NCBI GenBank assembly: GCA_005408345.1
Contig: SEMN01000258.1
Location: 514,501-578,500, forward strand
Origin: Macquaria australasica
Taxonomy: Eukaryota; Chordata; Actinopteri; Centrarchiformes; Percichthyidae
Length of the DNA: 64,000 nt
Reading direction: 5' to 3'
This document shows, in pieces, positions 48,901 to 60,900 of this stretch (its first letter is position 1; each line of letters begins with the position of its first letter). The notes beneath the pieces were generated by a model. It worked only from the letters and a program-made list of their open reading frames with translations. It ran no database searches and was not told the origin of the DNA. The position numbers and the translations under genes were made by a program.

Positions 48901-51900
48901 ACTCACAAACATTGAGATAGGAGAAAAATAGTGCTGCACTGATAACTTTCTAGAGTTGTACAAGAACAACAAACCAGTGTTACATTTCATCTTTTACCTT
49001 AACCTGCATCAACACACTAACACAGCCCCTCAAACTGTGGTAATACTTCTCTTTCTCCATGTGGTACAAGGAAAGGTCTGTGAAGAATGATATTTCCATT
49101 TCTTATCAAAATCACCAGTAATTAATAACAATGTCCCTTGTATACCATTACCTTATAGAACAGGAGGATGAAGTTGATAGCAAAGGCAACAAACAGCGCC
49201 AGCATCCTCATGTTGTAGAAGTTCCTGGCAAAGTAGTTCTGCAGGGGAGACAGAAAGAGGAGCTACTAATGTGTTCTGGATGTTACACACAGAGCACATG
49301 ATGTTGGACTTCCATGCAACTGTTCACATAATCACTCACATCACCACATGAAAACGCCCAATTTTCAGTGATGGCTACTAGCTTTCATTGACACTGCATT
49401 AATATCAGAGCTCTCCTCTCAGTTTCTGTCCACACTGCATGTAACCAGCAGTTGTTGGAATTGTGTGAGAATATGTTTTCAGTTGGACTGGAAAATACTG
49501 AGTTGACAGAGAGAGTTTAACCAGCACTGCTAAAACAGAAGGACTGAAAAGTGCCCTGTACCAGTAGTTTCCTCTGGTAGGCTATGATCTTCTTCAAGAA
49601 GGCAGACTCCTGCAGATCCGGTTCGTCAGACTTTGAGGTGTGATGTCTTCTCACTTTTGGCTTCATCTTCTCATTCTTCAGTTGTTTTTCTTGTTTCTCT
49701 ACATGTCCAGCCCTGAAATCACAAAATAATTCACACTTACACACAGCTAACAATACAACACTGCTTCACTGAGGCTTCACCCATTCCACTGGGCTTTTAC
49801 ATCCTAACCCTTGGAGGGCTAAGTAAATAGACCTCCTATATGGATTTACACACAAAGTAATGATTTTTAAAATAATGGTCTTTAAACCAAAGCTAAATTG
49901 TAAATGTGTGTACATTTTATACATCACTGCATGTTTTTTTTTTTTTTTTTTACCTTTTTAACATATTCCCATTGATCATCATGTTTCCTCTAAATAAATG
50001 AATACTCTAACAAGATAAACTGTTGCAAATGTTGATCTTGGTTAAAAGGACAAGTATTCATCATGTACAAATGTCTGTGGGCTACCTACTAAACATATTT
50101 GCTCAACTCAAGGTCCACTATCTTTTTTCTGAAACTTTCAAATGCATCTCATGTGGCCAAAGTATGCAACTTCTGTCAACAGAGATAAGTCTGTCTGTTG
50201 AGGAAAACTGAGGAAATGTGGTTGAAAGCTCTGGATAAGTAGTAAGTGGACCCTGAGTTAAGACAGTTTTGTCAAAAAACTCTGCACTGTGACTGTATGT
50301 TGGTTCTTCCCCTCTAATAAACACTTAAGTACACTACAATAAGTAGTGGTGACAGGTTGGAACTCTTCTGTAACTGTGGTTTAATGGCATTTCATAGCTG
50401 TGTCCCAACTGTACTGTACTTTAACATCTCCACTGTCCACACAATGTGTGTTTTGTCTGCACCATAGTTACAACGCCTGTTGTAGCAATCAGATTACATA
50501 ACAAAAAAGTGTACATACTCTGATGTTTTCTCAGGTTCACAATCTGTCTCTGCTGTTGCTTCCTTGTCCTCTGAGGAAGATAGCTTCGACTGAAACAGAA
50601 AACACTATTAGACAAACAAGCCAGTTTGTGGGTGGAGTGTAGCAGCATGGCTTAAAGGCCCTGAAAACCTATTTTCTCAGTCAGTTTCTTGTTATGACAT
50701 GAACACACACTTTTGGTTTTGACCATTTGATATGGGGGATTTCTGTATTTCTTTTTTCTCTGTGCTCTTCTCACTGGACAGAAGAGGGCAGGACTTGCAA
50801 TTGTTGCTCATTTAGTCCTGACTGTTTGGACAGTCACACCGACAGACTGAAATATCTAACTATTGGGTGGATTGCCATGACATTTGGTACACACATTCAT
50901 GTTCCCTTCAGGATGAATTGTTATAACATTCATGATCCTCTGACTTTTCCTCTAGCGCCATTATCAGGTCAGAATTTTAATGTGTCCAATACTTTGCAAA
51001 CTAATAACATTCCCATTAGCCTCAGCTTCAGTTTGTGTTTAGTGCTAACATGCTAACACACTAAACTAAGACAGTGAACATGGTAAACAGCCCACATCAG
51101 CATGTTAGCGTGCTCACATTTAGTACAGCCTCACCGAGCTGCTAGCATGGCTGTAGACTCGTAGTCTTGTTTTCCTTCTATGAGACAGGTTCTATTTCTC
51201 TACGATTGACCACAATAGTGCTGGTTTTGACAGTTTTGAGAGACCAGTCCTAAATGACATTGGGCTAATATTTGGGATCATTGATAGTTGATCCTTGATT
51301 TATCAATTATGTAAAATAGACTGGATTAAAAAATACTGGAGAGAAAGAAAGTGATAAGGAAAAGAAAGAAAAGATTATGAAACTATAACTTAAACTCACC
51401 TGATGCCTCTGTCTCAGCTCAAGTGGGGGTGCTGTGGGTGGGGTTGGAGGGGTCGGGGAAGGAACCGGGGAGTTGAGCAGTTCGGTCAGGCTGGCATTGG
51501 GGTTATGTGGGGTGATCTTATACTGCCCCCCTTCTCTTCTTAAGTCTAGGCCAAAAATGTCTGACAGTAGCTCGGTCTCACTGGTGTTGACTGCCAGGTC
51601 AGCCAGGTCCTCCTTTGGGGAGCTGCGGTCAGAGGGTCTCTTTTCTCTGTCCTCCCCTTCACCCCTCACCTCGTCCTGGGTGGGGTCAGGCATGCTGGCC
51701 AGCAGCTCCGACACCTGGGGATGGAGCCAGTTTATGTATTTAGAAACAGCTCTTACTGTATTTAGTTTGTTTTAACAAGCTGTGGATACACTGCTCTATT
51801 CTTTTAGAATTATGTATAGTAACCTTTATGGTCTTGGCCCCCTCCACCAGATTGCCTCCCATGAAGGTGTTGTAGAAGATTCTGCAAAATCCTCGGGCCA

Positions 51901-54900
51901 CACTGAATGCCACGTGGAGGAGGCCCAGCAACACTGACCAGTAGAAGGACACCAGGGTGGTCACCATGTCCTTCACTGTCATGTTCTTTATCTTCTTCAT
52001 CTGCTTCTTCAAACTCTTCATGGACAGCACCTGGAAAGGGAGAAAAGTATAGGTGAAGTGTCTGTTCACTGGTACTTAACTGTTTACTGCTGAGTAATAA
52101 CACAGACTGTTCAATGCCCAACGTTTACACACTGTCATGTAACCCAATCAAACAGCATCAACCGTCATGTTTCCTTCAATAAGACCAGTTACCAACAGTT
52201 ACATGTCTAGCACAAGACTGCTGATCACTGGCACACCTCTTTCTGTACTGAAACAAGCACACCATACACCTCAGTCTTGCCAGCTCAAAATTTGGAAAAG
52301 TGCTGCAAATGTATATAATTTCTCCTTAAAATTAGTCATTATAAAAGCCCACACTAACACTGATCCTACTGACAGCCAGGCCTCCCTTACCTTTGACTTA
52401 GAGTGAGGGCTTCTCTCATGTAGTGTGCTATGTGTCGTTTTGTCTCTTGGCTGCACAGCAAATCAAGATGTTATATTTAATAAACTAAAATGACAAAATA
52501 AACCACAACCATGACACTGCACATCTGCACAATCTTACAACAGCATATTAGTAGTTAGAATTTGTACCATTGTCTGTCTCATTGAGAAGCATGTTTGTCG
52601 GTCTACAATGTATTTCTGGAAAAATGATATCCTTGCATATTAGAATTTTCAAAATGTTAGAATTCTGAATATTTTAGAGGAATAGTACCTAGTTAAAGAG
52701 TGTGTATTTACTGTATTAGCTTTGTTTTTGAGAGTTAGATGAGAAGATGGATATCACTTTCATGTGTGTTTAGTGCAGAGCTGAAGTCAGGACCTGGTTA
52801 GCCTAGCTTACCATAAAGAAGCAAGGTGAAAAAGGCGGCCTGGCTTTTTCCAAAGTTCAAAAATACACCTACCAACACCTCTAAAGCTCACTAATGTACA
52901 CATTTACCAGTAACACTTTACAATAGGGTCACTTTCAGCCTAGCTACCACCAACAACACAGGACACACTGCATTTGTTTCCAATTTTCCATGAAGAAATG
53001 ATTCCTGCTCCCCCCCCCCCCCCTTCAACCCAACCGGTCGAGGCAGATGACCGCCCACCTAGAGCCTGGTTCTGCTCGAGGTTTCTACCTGTTAAAAGGG
53101 AGTTTTTCCTTGCCTCATGGTGGAAATTGTTGGGTCTCTGTAAATATAAAGAGTCGGTCTAGACTTGCTCTATATGAAAAAGTGCCCTGAGATAACTTTG
53201 TTATGATATGGCGCTATATAAATAAAACTGAACTGAATTGAATTAGCGAATGCCAGTCCGAGGTTCACTCCGGTTTTTCCTTGTTTTTTATCACTCTACC
53301 TCTTCACAGTTACTCCGGTTGTCCCACTGTCCATCATTTCCGCTAGCAATCAACATTTACTTCATAAAAGTTAAAGCAAAAAAGTTGTCTTTTGTCACTT
53401 TAATGAATCATTAGGTAATGATTAGTACTAAGTATCTGAGTCAGAATAGCGACCACTTTCTTCATAAGTAGTTCCTGATAAGTTCTGAACTAGTAGTAAT
53501 TCATTCATTACTAATGACTTAATAATTAGTTACTCTGCTTGTACACCCCCAAGTAAAGTGGTAGATCATACTGAGAAGTTCCAATGTAGTCCTTTGTTAC
53601 TTAATGATTATCTGACCATTACTTTATGGAAGTTTTGATTGGACTTTACAACTATTAACGTTTAAAGTCCAATCAAACCTTCTATAAAGTAATGGTTCTG
53701 ATTCGTAACTACTCGCATTTCTGTGTACTGTATTGCAAAGTATAACCCATTTATCTTGTTTGTTTGACCTGTACACAGAAATGTAAAAATGACTATTTGT
53801 GTTTTTTTTATTATGGGCTGGAACTATTTCTTGATGAATGACAGTTCATCCATCTACTGAGCTCTTTTGTGCAGCGTCTCTGATCAGACACTTAACACAC
53901 AGACTATGAGATGAGCTATGACATGAGTATCAATCTTGCTCCAAAACACATCCACACTCTTTTTTTGATTGTTAGTTTGTTTGCTTGGTTTGCTGTGTGT
54001 GCTCTCACCTTTATCAGCAGCATGACGTTGTACTGCAGAGCTAACAGAGCCATGCGGACAGTGGTAACAGAGAAAAAGCCCATGTCAGGGTTCTCCTCAT
54101 CTGGCTTCTCCCGCTCACTCTCCTCTTTGACTGCTGAGCGCTCACCAGCGTCAGACATCTGAGCTGCCAGCTGCATTTCAAAGATGGTGTCCTCGCAGAA
54201 ATTCACAAACAGCTCCATTTTCTCCTTCTCCCCTCCTTCATTCACCACATCAAAGATGAACTGACGCTTGGATTCTTTGACCTGGGCAGAAGGTACATAG
54301 GTGAAAACAAGGAGCTGGGAGGACATTTGGGAATTTGTCGTCAATATTGAACACTGTAACCAAATCAAGGGATGTCTCTTTCAAGTGATGCATTTTGGAT
54401 TAACTGCTTCATATGCTTTACCTGAGGCTTCTCCCACTGTGTTCGACTGGACTCGCTGATCTCAAAGTAGACCCTCTCGATGCGCTTAGCGCTGCCCATG
54501 ATCTCAATCCGGCCCAGGTAGGGTTGAAAGTAGTTGAGGACACTCTCTGCCAGCTCCAGGAAGGTCTGCAGCCGGGTGTCATGAGGCATGTGCTCTGACA
54601 GGTTGGTCAGCAAAACCGCCACATTGAAGCCAATGTCCTTTTGAATCACAGTTCAGTTTAAAGTTAAAGTTTCCTTTTTCAGCATGTTCCTGACTATATA
54701 AGTTCAGCACCACTGAACCTCCAAAATCCTGTGATAAATGAGGCCCTGAGGATGGCACCAGAATGACTTCTCAGAACGTTACATCTAAAACTCAGAATCA
54801 AATGCTGTTACTTCCGTCTGTTTTTCTCAGGTAAATGTGAGCTACTACACTGTAATTTGCAGGCTGATGTTTGAAAAGTGAAAGTTAAAAAGTATATCTG

Positions 54901-57900
54901 GCCAGTGACAGCAGACCCACACATGATGTATACAGCACCATACCGACAAGTGAAAAAACGTTTAATACTTTAAATTACTTTCAGATACTTAATGAAGAGG
55001 CCGTTTTTTAAGCATTTTGAGTAAAAAGTTGCTACAGTATGAAATTAAACTACAGTATGTCGTTTTCTCTTTTCCTAATGGGTACTGTCCCAGTTGAGCT
55101 TAGAAACTAATTCAAGTCTTATCAATTCTTATCCCACCTCACTCTAATGCAAGCAAGGAGGGTCAGTTTTATGCTCCCCTACTGATATTGATAACAAAAA
55201 ATATCCCCAACACCTTTATCCAGTCTAACAAATGGAAAGACAGAAGAAAAAAAAGAAAAAGAAGACAGAAATAGAAATACTGTATCAAGAGAGCTCTCCT
55301 ACTAAACCCCCTGAGATGTTGAAACAATTCTCTAAAAATAGATTGTAATAATACATTTGGATCATTCAGAAGGGCTTACAATTGGACAATTTAAGGCCCT
55401 TTTTAGACATTTTAAAGATCTGTAAACATCAAGGCATTTACCTTGGCTGGCTCATGAAAGCGCTCAACAAATTCTTCATAGTCCAGGAGTTCATTCTCAT
55501 CAGTCTCAGCACAGGAGAGCAGGAACTCTGTCTCAGACTGGGTGTAGTGTTTGTGGCTCTCCATGGCCTTATGGAAGTCCCTCTTGGAGATGACACCTGC
55601 AAGTTCATTCATAAATCTATAAATCATCAGCAGCTCTCTCCATTTCACTCTGGAAATCTTTTTACATTCAAATGATTCTGATGCTTCCCCACTGACAAAT
55701 ATGATGAACGAATATATGTCTATAAATATGTTTTTAGAGCCTAGCCTTTTCCGTCAGGGTCATACTCCTTGAAGGCGTCTGAGGAGGTCAGGTCTTTCAG
55801 TTTGAGGAACATGTCAAAGAACTTGAGGATCATCTCCACGTTGTTGGAAGACTCCACCAACATGTCCACCATCTGCTTCCCAATGGTCCCATTCACCACA
55901 TTACCTGCCAAAGAAGACAACACATTTACAATATAGGAATTCCCTTGAAACCACAACACAACATTTTAACATGTAAAGGAAGCATTCTGGTGCACTCTGA
56001 GAAGTAAATAAAGGGAAAAGACAACATTTACTTAAGGCAAAAAACACATTTCTTGAAACCAGTGCTGTTTCCGAACAGTAGTTTATTTCTTCTTTAACTT
56101 TAGCTGATGTGCTAACAAGCTGGCAAGCTTTCCATTATAAATAAGTTGGGAAAGATTTGATGGGGTAATGGCCATCAATAATAGAATGTTTCATTTCATT
56201 ATACATTTCGTTTATATTTAGTTTAGACAGGAAAAGGTTAAGAGGCTTGTGCTCAATTGTAACTGGGGAGTTTCCAATTTTTTTCACGTCTGTGACATAT
56301 TCTACAGATATCAATAGTCAATATGACTATCAACAGATCATTTTCACTGTGTATTTTTGCTGAGAACCGTGCGTGTTACGTGGAAAAAATAGGCAAGACT
56401 CCGAATCTCTAGATGAGGCGCGCTGAAGACGTGTCTGAGACGCGCGTCTCACGCTGTGTGGCTGCTCTAACCTGTTAACATGGACGGCGAAATGAAAAGC
56501 AAGAGGTTCTGCGACGCACACGCGCTGCTCAGGTCGGCAGTATTGCCCGGCCATTACCTTAAAACTAGTGTCCATTGTAGTAGTACTGCGAAAAGTTGTC
56601 TTTATACATCCATGGAAAAGAAGATGATGCAGTTATCTTGATTTTATTGAGAAGAAGATCGTGACGTGACGACAGCTTTCTGAAACGTCTCTGTTCTCAC
56701 TCCAGTCTATGGGCAAATTTTGCCGAAAAGCGACTAGTTTGCAGGTATGAAATACCCTTGTGACAACCTTGTGTTTCTGTCATTCTAGCAGCTCTTCCAG
56801 CAAGCCACTCCTGCTTTGATATTTAATACAGGTGTACTCATGTAAGTAAACCTACCCTCCAGCATAGACAGCAGCATGACCACCATATCTTTCTGCAGAT
56901 CCATCAGTTCCTTCAGTAACTCAATCTGACTGGAGTCCTGAGGTGAAAAAAGAAAGAAAGAAAGAGGTGCGTTAAGAATTTCCCAATCATCTACACTTTA
57001 ACCATTTTAGAAAGAACAACCTCAGAAAGGCTTCTTGCATTGATCATTTTCTGTCTGAAATTAATAATATTTGATGTGAATGTGAAGGAATTAGTGGCCA
57101 GTGAAGGTTGATTACTATACATTTGAGGAAACATTGTTTATCATAGCACCCTTGCTTCATAAAAGTGTGCAAATTCAAAATGTGAATTGACACACTGAAG
57201 GCAAAATACACCTATGCAGTTTAATGTATAACTAAATTAGATTTTTTTCCTCAATTAAGGTTTAAAAAACCCCAGCAGGTCCAGTTGGAGGAGTTTAATG
57301 CTGTGTCTCAAATCGCGTACTCCCGTTAGTACACTTACATGCAGTATACTGTGTACACTATGTGCTGACTTGTGTAGTGTGTTAATTTTGACAGGATAGT
57401 GTCGTCTCAAATCGAATACTGCTGTTGTTTGCTTACAGGAAATGACGATCGCAACCTTTGACCACGTCGTCTTCTTCTTTTTAATGGCGGATTGCAACCA
57501 GGCGGAGCATTATCCCCAACATTTTACCACTATTGATGCACGCCGAAATATCTGCCAGCTTGTTTTGCTCACTTCAATTAAAAATGAATTAAAACTGAAC
57601 AAAAAATGAACGTGCTTTTACTTTTAGCAGTAACAATCGCAACCGCCATTTTCATACGTTGGTGGTCCTCCCCTTCCGCTGTGTAGCCAAGATGGCGACT
57701 GTTGAGGGTGAGAAGTGTGCAGCGTTCCACACTCTACTTTCTGACCGTTATGTGTACATCATCCAGGTACTCATAGTACACTGCATTTTGCCATACTTGT
57801 CAGTGTGAACGCACTTATGCACTCAAAATATTAAGTGTGAGTACAGAAGTACGCGATTTGAGACACAGCTTAGGTCTTCCTCATAAGTGATGGTGAACGA

Positions 57901-60900
57901 TTGTGAGATTGGCTGGTGGTTAAAGGTATTGGCTGCAGTTCATTCTTTTGCTACAGCCTTTACCTATAGTGAGAAAGCAGCCAAGATGTGGTTTCTTCAC
58001 AGGCTAGCTGGTCTCGCCAGTTGAGGTGGTAAGGATGTGTGTTAGCTGCCTCTCACTGGAGGAATTTCAGCCATGAGTGAATTGTTTTTTATTTTCTTTT
58101 GGACACATTTTGCCTGCATTAGGTAGTTGACAGTGGACATGTAACAGGAAAAAGGGGATAACTTGCAAGAAAGGTCCATGGCTGGACTCAAACTGAGGAC
58201 GTTGCAATTACATTTGTCAGCATCTTACGCTGGGTTCACATATGAAGCGGACGAGCCGCGAAGCGCCCCGAATTGCTACCTGCTTCCATTCAGCGGCTAT
58301 GTTAATTAATTAGACTGTTCACAGAGGAGGTGCTGCACAGCGGAGCTCCGCGGCCGACTTGAGCTCTGCAGCGATCGTTTCGGCGTCTGTTCTATTTTCT
58401 CTGCCCACCGCGAGCGAATCTGGCACGAAAACACATTATAAAGGATATAAATGATGTAATAAACGCTATAAATGATCTGATACTGATAAATGATAGAATA
58501 TGCACCCTGCTTGCCAACCCTTTTTCCTTCCCCTCTGTGTTTTTTAAATTAGTACTTATTCCACATATTTGTCAGTTGTGCCTAAACAGAGTGAGACGAG
58601 CAGACACACACACACAAGCAGCGAGCGACAGAGAGGGCGAGCGAGCAAGCGAGAGGGGGGGGAAAGTTGATCCTAGATGTGGAGAAGCACCGGAGTTGTA
58701 TAATCCGCAGCACATAACAGCAAAAAGATCAGCCCTAGAAAAGAGCAGAGGAGCAGCTTGTTGACCGGCGCAGAGAAATGCACTTCTGATGTGAACAGCC
58801 AGGTTAGCTGCTCGTGTTAGAATGGGCATATCGTGGCGCTTCGCGGTGCGTCCACCTCATATGTGAACCCAGCGTTAGAACCCTAGTCCACAGATGCCCC
58901 ACACAGTGACATTAACTCACCTGAGACAATTTCATCTGCATATGAGCGAAGACATGTAGAAAACCAACCACAGCGTCCCACAGTCGACTATGGGCCAAAC
59001 TCTGCTGGTTGCCAGTACAAGGACCCTACAACATCACCAGTTACAATCACAATCACATCACAACCAACAATTCCCTTTACTAAGCAGGTTTCCTACATTG
59101 AAGTATGTGAGTATTTGCCACAGTTACAGCCTACAGAGATTTAGAATATCAGTCATGTTGCTTTTCAAGCTGTCCATTAGCCTACATAGTAGAAATGATT
59201 TCCTTCAGATCATTTTCTTGTCATACCCAAAACAGACAATAATAAGACAACTGTGACTGAACATTTCCTCAAACTCTGCATCAAATGAATATTATCAGAA
59301 GTAAAGAATCTCTCTGCCTTCATTCATTTAGCATCTGAATAAAGCAACAGCTCACTGCGGTGAAAAGGACCTCTAATATGACTGATAAACACCCTCAGTT
59401 TGGATTATTTAAGACCTTTTCATCGATTTTTGAGAATACTCTGAGAACTACAGAGGTCAGTTCATTCTATATAACAGTGACTTCAATAGTGATAACTGCA
59501 GTGTCTTCTCGTACCTGGATGTACTCTGTGAGTGTATTGAAAACCTGCTTGGCCACATTTATTGCCTTGGAGAAATTCCTCTGGCCCTGCTCGTCAATAA
59601 CATCTTTCCCAGAATAATACCAGTAGAAATCACTGATAGACTCCTGGAGGAGAGTGAAGGAGAAGGGCAGGAGGGAGCAGGGGAGTGGGAGTCAGATGAG
59701 GAGAAGGAAAGAAGACAAGAATGAGACAGATTAACTAAACTGAAGATACCATTTTAACAGTTTTGATTATTATTAATAGTAGTAGTAGTAACAATAGTAG
59801 TTGAAGCAGTAGGATACCACTGTGGAACAGAATGTATAGGCAAAGTGAAATGTATAAAAAAGCAATAGAATCAGGTAAATACAGTTAGTCCAACGTACAC
59901 CAGAAGGTGGCTCTGCAAGACAATAATCTGTACAGTGATCTGCTACTGTGTCTTTTCTGTACTGGAGGGTCGTGCACAGGTACATGAATCCTACTGACTT
60001 GCTGGAAAGAGGTGTGTAAATATGGGAGACGGGTAATAATTCATGGTGATACGACATTGTCACCAGGGTAACAATTTGAATGCTTTGTTAATTGGGTTGA
60101 ACTGTACTCTGTGAAGGATGGTGCATAATATGGCATCATAACTGACTGCCAAAACTAGTAACATAAAAAACTTAAATTTCAATCAAAACTGGACTTAGGC
60201 TAATAAAGGATAAAAGGGTTAGTTGTGTTGCTTAAGTTCACACTGAACTGTCCTTTAGAAGCAATTAGTAAAATCTAAAATTCCCCTTAACTGAATAGGA
60301 ATTATGGGCTTCTTAGTCAAGACTGTATGAGGACTGTATGACTCAGTGAAGACTCATTTAGACCCATTTAATTTCAGTTTCAACTTTGTAAAATGTATCC
60401 CTGATGAGACAGCAGAAGCAAACAAAAGGAGCTAACCTGTACTCTGAGGAGGTAGTCCACAGTAGAGATAATGATGTTGACGGTCGTATTGTTCCCTGTT
60501 TGTGTCCTCAAGTAGTTCTGGAAGTCTGAAACAGGATATCATAAAACATTTTAATTTTGTGCTAAAATGTGTTCAAATGAATAAACACAGCAGTGGTAAC
60601 ATTTCATTAAAATATTGCATGACATTTTATGTTATGCCTTGGACATCAGAATAAAATCTTCATAGAGGAAAGCTTACAGTATAATGTCCAAAATATATAA
60701 TCTCTGAGTAAATATGCATTCATCAGTGGGTTAATTAAGACATGCAAAAAAGTGTATGTTCTTTGACCGTGATATTGACATACTGGTTGAAGAAACACAT
60801 TTCCAATCACTTTTTCAAACTGCAATTACACACTCTTTGTGGGGAAATGGCAGTTAAATAATGTTGTCAGCTCAACAATTTTAATAACTGGAGTGAGGCT

